Assembly: GCA_022709385.1 (NCBI GenBank)
Contig: JAKLIX010000001.1
Span: 1 to 64,000 of the forward strand
Direction: 5' to 3'
Source of the DNA: Bacteroidota bacterium
Lineage (GTDB): Bacteria; Bacteroidota; Bacteroidia; Bacteroidales; CAIXZF01
Length of the DNA: 64,000 nucleotides
Made by a program: the position numbers and the translations under genes
Shown here: piece after piece, positions 1-8,102 of the stretch
Numbering within the stretch: the stretch's first letter is position 1
How the letters are laid out: the number at the start of each line of letters is the position of its first letter
Notes under the pieces: model-generated
The model's database searches: none
The model's input: the letters and a program-made list of their open reading frames with translations, nothing else
What the model was told of the DNA's origin: nothing

Positions 1-155
1 ATAGCACGTACAAACGTGCAAACGCGCACCTGCGCACACGTGCACACGTGGACGTCCTGTCTTCCGCCAACTCATGTTTGATGAGTGAGTGTGAGCGCGG
101 GAGCGAAGAAAAATCAGAGCGGAAATGCTTTTCACCCTTCGCTCTCGCTCCCACT
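1..155. repeat. 155-bp direct repeat, copy 1
   Basis: This copy matches 280-434 with one difference (C at 128, T at 407). It holds small nested palindromes: GCACGT/ACGTGC (4-9 and 14-19), GCGCA/TGCGC (24-28 and 31-35) and CACGTG twice (37-42, 45-50), followed by a purine-rich stretch and its pyrimidine-rich partner. It begins at the window edge, so it may extend further upstream. It lacks the last 14 bases that complete the terminator hairpin in copy 2. Positions 156-279 between the copies hold no gene that I can support. Confidence 0.95.
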
Positions 156-279
156 GACAAGAACCCGGATTAAATGGTAAATCACTACTTCCAGGCAGGG
201 TTATTACATCAAACGGTCAGAATGCCGGATTGCTAGAATGCAAGATTGAAATGCAAGAGTGCGGAATGTTCACACGAAA

Positions 280-434
280 ATAGCACGTACAAACGTGCAA
301 ACGCGCACCTGCGCACACGTGCACACGTGGACGTCCTGTCTTCCGCCAACTCATGTTTGATGAGTGAGTGTGAGCGCGGGAGCGAAGAAAAATCAGAGCG
401 GAAATGTTTTTCACCCTTCGCTCTCGCTCCCACT
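280..434. repeat. 155-bp direct repeat, copy 2
   Basis: This is the second copy of the repeat, at an offset of 279 bp. It lies just downstream (minus strand) of the tRNA-Ile gene, and its right half provides one arm of the tRNA terminator hairpin. Small ORFs can be drawn through both copies on both strands, but nothing supports translation. Confidence 0.95.
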
Positions 435-448
435 CCCGCTCTGATTTT
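384..448 (-). terminator. intrinsic terminator of tRNA-Ile
   Basis: Read on the minus strand, a 13-bp perfect stem (436-448 paired with 389-401) closes a loop of about 34 nt and is followed by a run of T. It begins two bases past the 3' end of the tRNA. The loop contains further imperfect pairing between the purine-rich and pyrimidine-rich stretches. Confidence 0.7.
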
Positions 449-449
449 G

Positions 450-522
450 TGGGCCCACCTGGACTTGAACCAGGGACCGACGGATTATGAGTCCGCTGCT
501 CTGACCACTGAGCTATGGGCCC
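450..522 (-). tRNA. tRNA-Ile2 (anticodon CAT)
   Basis: The minus strand folds as a cloverleaf with a 7-bp acceptor stem (GGGCCCA/TGGGCCC), discriminator A, D-arm AGCTCAGTGGTCAGAGC, anticodon loop CTCATAA and T-arm GGTTCAAGTCC. No CCA is encoded. CAT could be Met or lysidine-modified Ile. The D-arm and T-arm follow the minor tRNA-Ile2 pattern that I know from enterobacterial ileX rather than elongator Met, so I favour Ile2, the TilS substrate. Confidence 0.8.
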
Positions 523-560
523 TGCTTTTCCATGTGACACATCGTTTGGAAAAGAGCCTG

Positions 561-568
561 CAAATTTA
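561..568 (-). promoter_or_regulatory. promoter -7 element for tRNA-Ile
   Basis: The minus strand reads TAAATTTG, matching the Bacteroidota -7 consensus TAnnTTTG, 38 nt upstream of the tRNA 5' end. A TTG lies 19 nt further upstream, at the expected -33 spacing. Confidence 0.65.
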
Positions 569-628
569 CATTTTTGCAGGGAAATATCAACGCAAAGACG
601 CTTTTTTATGCAAGCTGCCACCAGGGAG

Positions 629-1261
629 ATGAAGGCGGTGATCTTCGATTTCGGAGGTGTGATCCTCAACATCGACTACAAGCGCACCGAAGAAGCTTTT
701 ATGCGTCTCGGAATCGAAAACTTTGTTTCACTTTATTCACAGGCCATGCAGATCAGCCTCTTCGACAGGCTTGAAAAAGGCCTGACCGATGCCGCCGCCT
801 TCTGCGATGCCATCCGTCAAATGAGTGGAAGCGCTATTCCTGACCAGGACCTGACCAATGCCTGGAACGCGCTGCTGGGCGATATGCCACCCGGCCGCAT
901 CGCATTGCTGAAAAAACTCAAAACCCGGTACAGAACCTTCCTGCTGAGCAATACCAACGCCATTCATTACGAAGTCTACCTTGAAGAGCTACGTAACATT
1001 CACGGATTCAACGACTTTAATGAACTGTTCGAACGGGCGTATTTCTCTTTTCAGATGGGGATGAAAAAACCCGATGCGAAGATCTTTCAGCGGGTGATCG
1101 CTGAAAACACCCTCGATCCTGCCACTACCCTCTTTATTGATGATTCTATCCAGCATATCAGGGGAGCCGCTGCCTGCGGACTTCAAACCAGGTTCCTTGC
1201 CCCGGGGACGGAAGTCACAGATTTATTCTGTCCTGATACCCTGGCCATACTCCCCGCCTGA
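629..1261 (+). CDS. HAD-IA family phosphatase (YihX-like)
   Basis: Predicted cytosolic haloacid-dehalogenase-type phosphatase of about 210 aa. The four HAD motifs are visible: the nucleophile Asp in IFDFGG near the N-terminus (the second Asp position is Gly, as in YihX-like members), SNTN, a KKPD lysine and FIDDS. The arrangement resembles the YihX sugar-phosphate phosphatase group, but the substrate is unknown. I chose the ATG at 629 because MKAVIFDFGG starts at the usual family position; an in-frame ATG at 608 is the alternative. The 3' end overlaps the convergent dusB by 39 bp. Confidence 0.85.
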   Translation: MKAVIFDFGGVILNIDYKRTEEAFMRLGIENFVSLYSQAMQISLFDRLEKGLTDAAAFCDAIRQMSGSAIPDQDLTNAWNALLGDMPPGRIALLKKLKTRYRTFLLSNTNAIHYEVYLEELRNIHGFNDFNELFERAYFSFQMGMKKPDAKIFQRVIAENTLDPATTLFIDDSIQHIRGAAACGLQTRFLAPGTEVTDLFCPDTLAILPA

Positions 1262-2251
1262 TCCGGACAAGTCACTTCTGCCGCAACGTTCCAGGATTTC
1301 ATCCAGGGTATGACGCACCTCAGCCACGGTAGTCAGCGGCATCAGCTTCATCCGGTAAGGTTTGAACCCGGGTATCCCCCTGAACCAGGCAGGATACAGT
1401 TTCCGCATTTCAATCACCGCCACACGTTCTCCCCGCAAGGCAATACACCTTTCGAGATGCTCAAGGCAGAGGGTGGCCCGTGCTTCCAGGCTCAGCTCCG
1501 GCAGGTTCTCCCCTGTCTTCAGATAGTGTTTGATTCGATGGAACAGATACGGATTGCCGACAGCCGCCCTGCCAACCATGATACCGTCGACGCCATAGGT
1601 GTCTATCATCTGTCTGGCTGTCTGCGGGCTGTCGATATCGCCGTTGCCGATGACGGGTATGGTGATACGCGGATTGTTCTTCACCTTCCCGATGAGCGTC
1701 CAGTCGGCCTTGCCCGAGTACAGCTGACTTCTGGTCCTGCCGTGTATGGTCAGTGCCCTGATCCCCGTATCCTGCAGCATTTCAGCCACCGTTTCTATGT
1801 TCTTGCTTTGCTCATCCCAGCCAAGTCTGGTTTTTACAGTCACCGGTAGCACGGTGGCATCGACCACCGCCCTGGTCATGGCAATCATCCTGGGGACATC
1901 CCTGAGCAAACCGGCGCCTGCACCCCGGTTCACCACCTTTTTTACCGGACAGCCGTAATTGATATCGATCAGGTCGGGATTCATGGCAGAGGCAATCTCC
2001 GTGGCCCTTACCATCGAGCGGATATCATGACCGAAGACCTGAACCCCTATCGGCCGTTCCCCCTCGTCGAAGTCCATTTTCAGCAGGCTTTTCCCCGCAA
2101 ATCTGACAAGCGCTTCAGAAGATACGAATTCTGTGTACATCAGGTCTGCCCCGTATCGCTTGCAAAAAAAACGGAAGGGGGCATCGGTGATATCCTCCAT
2201 GGGAGCGAGGATTACCGGGTAATCTTTGAATGTGATATTTCCAATTTGCAT
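1223..2251 (-). CDS. dusB: tRNA-dihydrouridine synthase
   Basis: Flavoenzyme that reduces uridine to dihydrouridine in tRNA. It shows the TIM-barrel Dus signature: LAPMEDITDAPFR at the N-terminus, the catalytic Cys in NYGCPV (about residue 101), the Lys/Arg-rich VVNRGAG, HGRTR, and IGNGDI followed by GIMVGRAAVGNP for FMN phosphate binding. Length is typical of DusB (about 340 aa). I chose the ATG at 2251 (MQIGNITF); a start 21 nt upstream is possible. It is divergent from the CPBP gene with a very short gap and overlaps the HAD gene at its 3' end. Confidence 0.92.
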   Translation of the reverse strand: MQIGNITFKDYPVILAPMEDITDAPFRFFCKRYGADLMYTEFVSSEALVRFAGKSLLKMDFDEGERPIGVQVFGHDIRSMVRATEIASAMNPDLIDINYGCPVKKVVNRGAGAGLLRDVPRMIAMTRAVVDATVLPVTVKTRLGWDEQSKNIETVAEMLQDTGIRALTIHGRTRSQLYSGKADWTLIGKVKNNPRITIPVIGNGDIDSPQTARQMIDTYGVDGIMVGRAAVGNPYLFHRIKHYLKTGENLPELSLEARATLCLEHLERCIALRGERVAVIEMRKLYPAWFRGIPGFKPYRMKLMPLTTVAEVRHTLDEILERCGRSDLSGSGGEYGQGIRTE

Positions 2252-2285
2252 ACCTTCACGCAAAATAAGCAAAATCTGTCAGCTG

Positions 2286-3230
2286 ATGCAAAGAAGCTCC
2301 TTCTTCTTCCTCCACATGTCTCCTTTCAGCAAGTTCCTCTTCCTGATCATGATCGTTTTCAGCAGTTTTCTGACTGTCTTTTTGATTGGTTTCCTGATTG
2401 GGTTGCCGTTTTTCGGGACTGACTTCCTTACCCAGAGCGGGGAGATCAACTATGAAGATCCCTCCACCCTGGCCATGCTGAAGTATTTTCAGATCATCAG
2501 CCAGATTGGTTTCTTTATTGTACCTGCCTTTCTGTTTGCATATCTGATGGAAGGCAGGCCTTCCGAGTACCTTTTCCTGAAAAGGAAAACCGCTATGCTG
2601 AGTCTTTTGCTGGTGGCATGCCTGGTCCTTTTCTCCATGCCGTTGATCAGCTGGCTTATAGAGATCAACGAAGCCATGCATTTGCCGGCTTTCATGAAAA
2701 AGACAGAAGCCTGGATGAAAGAAAGCGAAGAACAGACCGGGCTGCTTACCGAAGCTTTCCTCAATACCTCCTCCTGGGGCGGTTTTGCCGTGAATATCCT
2801 GATGATCGCGCTTATTCCGGCAATCGGTGAAGAATTGCTCTTCAGGGGTATCCTTGTCCGCCTGTTCAGGGAATGGACGCGCAACATCCACTGGGCCGTG
2901 ATCATTTCCGCCATCTTGTTCAGCAGCATGCACCTGCAGTTTTACGGATTCTTACCCCGTTTGGTGTTGGGACTGATCCTGGGCTATCTGTTTGTATGGT
3001 CGGCCAGGTTGTGGGTGGCTGTCTGGGCCCATTTTGTCAACAACATCGCTGCGGTGATTGCGGCTTTTTTATACGCGAAAGGATGGAGTGACTATGATTT
3101 CAATCAGCCCGGCAACGCACCCAAGTTTTGGGAAATCCTGCTCAGCGCCCTGCTCACCGGGGTGCTGTTATGGATCATTTTCAGGCATTTCCTGTCGGAA
3201 AGAGCAAAAAAAAGGGAGCTTCACGATTGA
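2286..3230 (+). CDS. CPBP family intramembrane metalloprotease
   Basis: Integral membrane protein of about 314 aa in the CAAX-protease/bacteriocin-processing (Abi, CPBP) family. Several hydrophobic segments are visible, with the core motifs in order: EELLFRG (glutamate pair and Arg), SSMHLQFYGF (His) and WAHFVNN (His/Asn). These are the presumed metal and catalytic residues within the membrane. The substrate is unknown; bacterial members act in protein processing, immunity to bacteriocins or signalling. ATGs at 2286 and 2316 are both possible starts. The stop codon lies inside the terminator hairpin shared with the convergent tonB operon. Confidence 0.85.
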   Translation: MQRSSFFFLHMSPFSKFLFLIMIVFSSFLTVFLIGFLIGLPFFGTDFLTQSGEINYEDPSTLAMLKYFQIISQIGFFIVPAFLFAYLMEGRPSEYLFLKRKTAMLSLLLVACLVLFSMPLISWLIEINEAMHLPAFMKKTEAWMKESEEQTGLLTEAFLNTSSWGGFAVNILMIALIPAIGEELLFRGILVRLFREWTRNIHWAVIISAILFSSMHLQFYGFLPRLVLGLILGYLFVWSARLWVAVWAHFVNNIAAVIAAFLYAKGWSDYDFNQPGNAPKFWEILLSALLTGVLLWIIFRHFLSERAKKRELHD

Positions 3231-3240
3231 AACTCCCTTT
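3206..3240 (-). terminator. intrinsic terminator of the tonB operon
   Basis: AAAGGGAG (3211-3218) pairs with CTCCCTTT (3233-3240). On the minus strand the stem is followed by a run of T, giving a strong terminator for the tonB operon. It overlaps the last codons of the plus-strand CPBP gene. Confidence 0.8.
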
Positions 3241-3249
3241 CACTGAGCC

Positions 3250-4032
3250 CTAGTTAAGGGTAAATTTGATCGGCATGGTAAACTGCACCCTCACCGGTTT
3301 GCCGGCCTGTTTGCCGGGATGCCATGAGGGCATGATCTTGATCACGCGGATGGCTTCTTCATCGCAGCCACCGCCGATTCCCCTCATGATTTTCACATCG
3401 GTGACCTTCCCTCTTGAATCCACAACAAAAGATACATATACCGTACCCGAAATACCGCTTTCCTTGGCTACCTGGGGATACACAATGTTATCCTGAAGGA
3501 ACTTCAGACGGGCTTCATCACCACCCGGAAAGGAAGGCATTTCTTCCACTACCGTAAAAATGGGGGTTCTGTCCACTTCGTCGATCACTTTCACTTCCTC
3601 CACTTCTTCCACCTTGAAATCGTCTTCCGTCAGTGCCACATTGGTTACAGAAGTCTTGAGGTCGTCCTGGTTCAGCACATCCGTTTCCACCACGGTATCT
3701 TCCACAACAACAGGAGCAGTGAATTTCACTTTCTGTTCGAGTTCTGCGGGAGGAGGAGGAGGAGGAGGAGGAGGGGCTTCCTCAGGGGGTTTGTTCATAT
3801 CTGCAAACTCAACGCCCACCGTTTTATCCTCCCTCACAAAGCGGTTCTGATTGTAATAGCTCGCAATGAGCGGAACTGTAACTGCAATCAGCACTGCAAG
3901 GATGGAAACCGTGGCAGATCTGTTCACATATTTGGGGTACATCCTGCGGATCTGGTAAGCTCCGTACTCCTTGTTCCTGTTGGCGAACACGATCTCGTCG
4001 AGGCTTTCTACATATTGCTTGTTTTTTGCCAT
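3250..4032 (-). CDS. tonB: energy transducer TonB
   Basis: Couples the proton motive force, through ExbB-ExbD, to outer-membrane TonB-dependent transporters. The 260 aa include a short cytosolic N-terminus with the Bacteroidota NRNKEYGAYQIRR motif, one transmembrane helix (about 40-60), a proline run in the periplasmic spacer (about 82-95), a Glu/Val-rich linker and a C-terminal TonB domain (about 175-260) with GTVYVSFVVDSRG and the final VQFTMPIKF strand. It is last in the minus-strand operon after the two exbD genes, with a terminator just beyond. Confidence 0.95.
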   Translation of the reverse strand: MAKNKQYVESLDEIVFANRNKEYGAYQIRRMYPKYVNRSATVSILAVLIAVTVPLIASYYNQNRFVREDKTVGVEFADMNKPPEEAPPPPPPPPPAELEQKVKFTAPVVVEDTVVETDVLNQDDLKTSVTNVALTEDDFKVEEVEEVKVIDEVDRTPIFTVVEEMPSFPGGDEARLKFLQDNIVYPQVAKESGISGTVYVSFVVDSRGKVTDVKIMRGIGGGCDEEAIRVIKIMPSWHPGKQAGKPVRVQFTMPIKFTLN

Positions 4033-4065
4033 TTTCGTCGTTTTTTGGGGTTACACCTGACAGTA

Positions 4066-4707
4066 CTATTGCTGAACGGATTCAAGCATTTTTATTTCGA
4101 TGGGAGCAATATCCACAACGGCATACTGGGCAATGTTACAGATAGCCATTTCATCAATGACATCCACGATATGCTTGTATTTGGCTTTTTCATCTGCCTT
4201 GATCAGGACGATGGGAGATTTTTTATCTGATTTCTTTATCTCGCGTATCATCCTGTTCAGGGTGGAGTCGGCCACCACAAGTTCCCCTTTGATGACTTTT
4301 TCCTTCAGTTCGGTAACCTGTTTGAAGACATTGGCATTTCTTTCGAGCAGGAACTTCCTGAGGCCGTCGGGTCCGTAATTCGTTTTCATCATGGTGGGCA
4401 GCGGCGGCTCATTGGGATTGGCCAGTCCGATATAGTAATACAGTTCATCCTCGCCCGTGATCAGTACATTGACCGTACGGTCGGCAGCAACCTTAGGAGC
4501 ATCCTTGGGTTTTGCAGTATCCTCCGTTTTCTCGGGCATGGTGATCTCCATCACTTTGGGCTTGCTGAAAGCAGTGGTAAGCATGAAGAAGGTAATCAGC
4601 AGACACATCAGGTCGACCATGGGGGTCATGTCGATGGATGTGGAATGCTTTTTAGGTCTTCTTTTACCACCTTTTTCGTGTTTTTCTTCTTGAATTATTT
4701 CACCCAT
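4066..4707 (-). CDS. exbD: ExbD/TolR-type biopolymer transport protein (second copy)
   Basis: Inner-membrane stator component of the TonB motor, 213 aa. A basic N-terminus is followed by one membrane helix carrying the conserved proton-path Asp in MTPMVDLMCLLITFFMLTT, then a periplasmic domain. Between the helix and the final ExbD fold there is a longer insertion than in proteobacterial ExbD (about 140 aa), as in other Bacteroidota. It sits 31 bp downstream of the first exbD and 33 bp upstream of tonB. Confidence 0.93.
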   Translation of the reverse strand: MGEIIQEEKHEKGGKRRPKKHSTSIDMTPMVDLMCLLITFFMLTTAFSKPKVMEITMPEKTEDTAKPKDAPKVAADRTVNVLITGEDELYYYIGLANPNEPPLPTMMKTNYGPDGLRKFLLERNANVFKQVTELKEKVIKGELVVADSTLNRMIREIKKSDKKSPIVLIKADEKAKYKHIVDVIDEMAICNIAQYAVVDIAPIEIKMLESVQQ

Positions 4708-4738
4708 GTTTTTATGTATTAATCATGTTTGAAAGTGC

Positions 4739-5365
4739 TTAGTCTTCCAGTTTGGCTTCCTCTTTCATGAGGTTGGTAACCAGATTGAACTTATTGACCT
4801 TGTTCTCCTGCAGCAGATCCATCACCTGTTTGACCACCTTGTAGTCGGCATTGCCGTCTCCTTTAATGGCCACCTCGGCCCTGGGATTAACCAGACGGGC
4901 ATAGCGCACCCACATGGCGAGTTCATTATCAACGGTATCCATCGGAATACCCTGCTGCAGTTCCTCTTTCACTTTTGGATCATCGGTGGTGAGCCAGGTT
5001 TTAATATCCTTGACCGGCATCCCGTATGAATTAAGCTTGGAGAATTTATCCAATTCCTTATCACTGAACTTGATACTGTAACGTTCACCCATTTGCTTCA
5101 GCAGGTCAATACGGTATTTGGTCGAACTGTCCGGACCATTGTCCATATTGAAAAAGATCCTGTTCGTACTGTCGATGATGAGCGTAATCAGGTCTTTATC
5201 CGGTGCCTGCTTTTCGGAAACCGAAAAGGGTGAATCGATCACCGTGGCTTCCTGCGGGCGGAACGAAGTGGTAAGCATGAAAAAGGTCAACAGTAAGGAA
5301 AACAAATCCACCATAGGCGTCATGTCTATGTGTGGCGACTTCACCGGCATTTTAATTTTTGGCAT
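4739..5365 (-). CDS. exbD: ExbD/TolR-type biopolymer transport protein (first copy)
   Basis: Paralogue of the following ExbD, 208 aa. It has a short basic N-terminus, the helix motif DMTPMVDLFSLLLTFFMLTT with the conserved Asp, and a periplasmic domain ending in the usual ADYKVVKQVMDLLQ region. Paired, non-identical ExbD proteins are common in Bacteroidota Ton systems; I infer that they form a heteromeric stator. It lies 58 bp downstream of exbB. Confidence 0.93.
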   Translation of the reverse strand: MPKIKMPVKSPHIDMTPMVDLFSLLLTFFMLTTSFRPQEATVIDSPFSVSEKQAPDKDLITLIIDSTNRIFFNMDNGPDSSTKYRIDLLKQMGERYSIKFSDKELDKFSKLNSYGMPVKDIKTWLTTDDPKVKEELQQGIPMDTVDNELAMWVRYARLVNPRAEVAIKGDGNADYKVVKQVMDLLQENKVNKFNLVTNLMKEEAKLED

Positions 5366-5423
5366 AGCTTTTCTTTTTTATAGCCAGTCGGCTGTTATAT
5401 TTCCTTACATCCGGAAAGGTTCA

Positions 5424-6254
5424 CTATCGCTTCACGTTGGCATTAAAGGTCTGAACCAGGGAGAAACCCGACTCATCAATCTTGAAGGTCATTTTGTCGA
5501 TCTTGGTCGAGAAGAAATTGTACATGATGATGGCCAGGGTTGAACCGCCGATACCAAAAGCAGTATTGATAAGTGCTTCGGAAATACCCGTTGCGAGTGC
5601 CAGGGCGTCGGGTGCTCCGGCCTGTGCAAGGGCTCCGAAAGCCCTGATCATACCGATAACCGTACCCAGCAGACCGAACAACACGGCGACGGAGGCAATG
5701 GTGGACAAGATGACCAGGTTTTTAGAAAGCATCGGCAGCTCAAGGGCGGTAGCCTCCTCGAAGGTCTGCTGAAGTGCGATGATCTTCTGGTCTTTCTCCA
5801 GGTTGGGATCATTTTCGAGTTCCTTGTATCTTTCCAGACCGGCTTTCATTACATTGGCCAGGGAACCTTTCTGCCTGTCACATTCTGCAATGGCTTCGTT
5901 GATCTGATTGGCAAGCAGGAGATTCTGAAGTTTCTTCACGAACACATTGATCCTGCCTTTGCCGCGGGCCCTTCTCAGAGTGATGGCACGTTCGATCGAA
6001 AAGATGATGCATACCAATACGTTGGTGATCAGGATGGGTACCACGTATCCGCCCTTGTACATCATACCGAGGTAATTGCCAGGCAAAGGATGACCGGCCG
6101 GATTGCCTCCTTCGAAGTTATATGGGCTACCCATGACATACCTGAAAATCACGTAGGCAATGATCAGTGAAATGAGGATGGTGCTGGTGGCAAACACACT
6201 CTGAAGTGTTCCCATAAGTGATTGACCATCATTTTTTTGCTGTTTCTTGCTCAT
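5424..6254 (-). CDS. exbB: MotA/TolQ/ExbB proton channel protein
   Basis: Inner-membrane proton channel subunit energising TonB, 276 aa. There are hydrophobic segments near 15-40 and 75-95, a cytoplasmic stretch with ECDRQKGSLANVMKAGLERY, and the MotA/TolQ/ExbB core with LFGLLGTVIGMIRAF and GISEALINTAFG near 190-240. The extra N-terminal hydrophobic region is usual in Bacteroidota. A TAnnTTTG element about 80 nt upstream suggests that this part of the operon also has its own promoter. Confidence 0.94.
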   Translation of the reverse strand: MSKKQQKNDGQSLMGTLQSVFATSTILISLIIAYVIFRYVMGSPYNFEGGNPAGHPLPGNYLGMMYKGGYVVPILITNVLVCIIFSIERAITLRRARGKGRINVFVKKLQNLLLANQINEAIAECDRQKGSLANVMKAGLERYKELENDPNLEKDQKIIALQQTFEEATALELPMLSKNLVILSTIASVAVLFGLLGTVIGMIRAFGALAQAGAPDALALATGISEALINTAFGIGGSTLAIIMYNFFSTKIDKMTFKIDESGFSLVQTFNANVKR

Positions 6255-6332
6255 AATGTAAACGTTTAAGTGATTGATTTTGATCTTTTTATTTAATATA
6301 ATCTGTATATTTCATTCCTGTGAAGGGGGTAA

Positions 6333-6340
6333 CAAAAGTA
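6333..6340 (-). promoter_or_regulatory. promoter -7 element upstream of exbB
   Basis: The minus strand reads TACTTTTG in the 143-bp gap between the TPR gene and exbB, about 78 nt before the exbB start. This allows Ton motor genes to be expressed apart from the upstream genes. Confidence 0.5.
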
Positions 6341-6397
6341 CAATTTAATTCATTTCAGGCTTATACACGCAATGTTAAATTTGACCGGGAGGACAAA

Positions 6398-8071
6398 CTA
6401 CTTCCGGGGGCAGCGAACCTTCAGGTCCTTGATAGCGCTTTTTGCCTGTTCATCGTTCGGATCGATGGCTTCTGCCTTCAGCCAGTATTCCAGCGATTCA
6501 CACCACTTTTTATTCTTGAAGAAGAAGTATGCCAGGTATTTGTATGATTCAATCAGATCTTTGGAATTTTTCACCGAGTCTGCGACTGCCACTTCTATCA
6601 CTTTCTCGTAAAAAGGTTTTGCGAGGCCATCCTTGGTTTCAGGGTCTTTATTGGCGTAAACCCTTGCTCTCCAGATATATGCCTGTACAAGGTCCGGTTT
6701 CATCGTGTTAACCCTGACGAAAGCGGAATCAGCCATATCCCAGTTCTGGGCCTGATAGTAGGTTTTGCCCAGATTCAGATAATCTGCATAAGTCGGACTC
6801 TCGAGCAGTTGGATCTTGCGTTCCTGCACCAGGGCAGCCTTGTCATATTTTTTCATCTTGTTCCAGGAGGTGATCATGTCACCCAGATGATCCACATTGG
6901 CTGGTTCCAGGCTTGCAGCTTTTTCGAATTCAAGGATGGCGAGGGAGTCCTGACCCGATTTCGACAGTATCCTTCCCAGATAACTGTAATCGGAAGGCAG
7001 GATTTTTTCGGGCTGGGTCTTCAGGAAAAACTCCTTCATGAATTTCAGACCATCATCGTACTGCCCTGTTTCGAAACAAGCGTAGCCCGCAATACGGTTG
7101 AGAAAATTGTATGAATCGTCTTGTGCCAGGATTTCCCTGCTTTGTAATATGGTTTCATTATAATTTTTACTCAGAAAAAGGAAGGATGCATATCTGACCC
7201 TGGCCGACAGGTTTTTCTGGTTGAGGTCCAGGAACTTTTTATACATCTTCTGGGCGTTGTCGAACTGGCTGGCCATCCTGTACAACTCGGCAAGTTCCCT
7301 GTATGCTGGGGCATAGGTGGAATCAATGTCGAGGGCTTCCTTGTAATAATCCAGGGCATCCATCGGCCGTTTTGCCCGTACCCAGAGCTGTCCAAGCCTG
7401 AGTTTTGCCCTGGCTGAACCGGGGTCGTAATCCTGGGCCTTTTTGTAGTTAAAGATGGCATTGGAACCGTCGTTGATCAGGAACAGGTACGCATCCCCCT
7501 TGAGCAGGTAAGTTTCAGGGTTCTTTTTGTCGAGTTTTTCCGCTTTTCTCAGGTAAGAAAACACATCGGCCGTATCACCGGCAGGACTTTTCAGATAGGC
7601 TTCGGCGATTTTTTGCAATACCACAACCTGCCTTTCAACCGGCATAAGATTCTTTTTTCCCCTGGAGGGAAGGAAAGATTCGGCCTTGGTAAAATGTCCT
7701 TTGGCTGTAAGGCGGTCACCCTTATAAAGGTCCAGCTTCCCGAGTCCGATATAATTGAGGGGATTCAGGGAATCCACTGCAATCCCTTTCCGGAATTGGG
7801 TGAGCGCTTTCTCCGATATTTCTTTCAGGCTGACATTGGAACTGTCTGAAAAATAAGATTTCAGGAAACTTTCCCCATAATAATAGTAATTGTCTCCATT
7901 GCCGGGTTCTTTGGCAATGATGGCTTCATACTCCTGCATGGCATCATTGTACTGCTCATTTTCTGTGAGCCTGATCGCCGATTTCAAATCCTGGGAAAAC
8001 ACAGGGGAAGTCATCAGGATGCCGACAAGCAACAGGCTGTATAACACGAGGTTTGCTCTGGTAGTGGCCAT
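6398..8071 (-). CDS. secreted TPR-repeat protein of the Ton operon
   Basis: A 557-aa protein with an N-terminal signal peptide (hydrophobic core LVLYSLLLVGILM, then SPVFSQ) and tetratricopeptide-like repeats along its whole length, for example near residues 30-60, 190-270 and 400-470. It probably lies in the periplasm as a protein-protein scaffold. It sits between the PstS-like gene and exbB, an arrangement I recognise from Bacteroidota Ton operons. A role in assembling or loading the TonB system is inference; no enzymatic motif is visible. Confidence 0.85.
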   Translation of the reverse strand: MATTRANLVLYSLLLVGILMTSPVFSQDLKSAIRLTENEQYNDAMQEYEAIIAKEPGNGDNYYYYGESFLKSYFSDSSNVSLKEISEKALTQFRKGIAVDSLNPLNYIGLGKLDLYKGDRLTAKGHFTKAESFLPSRGKKNLMPVERQVVVLQKIAEAYLKSPAGDTADVFSYLRKAEKLDKKNPETYLLKGDAYLFLINDGSNAIFNYKKAQDYDPGSARAKLRLGQLWVRAKRPMDALDYYKEALDIDSTYAPAYRELAELYRMASQFDNAQKMYKKFLDLNQKNLSARVRYASFLFLSKNYNETILQSREILAQDDSYNFLNRIAGYACFETGQYDDGLKFMKEFFLKTQPEKILPSDYSYLGRILSKSGQDSLAILEFEKAASLEPANVDHLGDMITSWNKMKKYDKAALVQERKIQLLESPTYADYLNLGKTYYQAQNWDMADSAFVRVNTMKPDLVQAYIWRARVYANKDPETKDGLAKPFYEKVIEVAVADSVKNSKDLIESYKYLAYFFFKNKKWCESLEYWLKAEAIDPNDEQAKSAIKDLKVRCPRK

Positions 8072-8102
8072 TTTGTTTTCTCCTTTCCTTTATCGCTTTT
8101 TG

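Noticed and set aside
246-632. Plus- and minus-strand ORFs through the 155-bp repeat and tRNA
   Set aside because: They cross a tRNA and a terminator and have no recognisable domain.
3560-3850. Gly- and Ser-rich ORF opposite tonB
   Set aside because: It is the complement of the TonB proline run and acidic linker, not a real gene.
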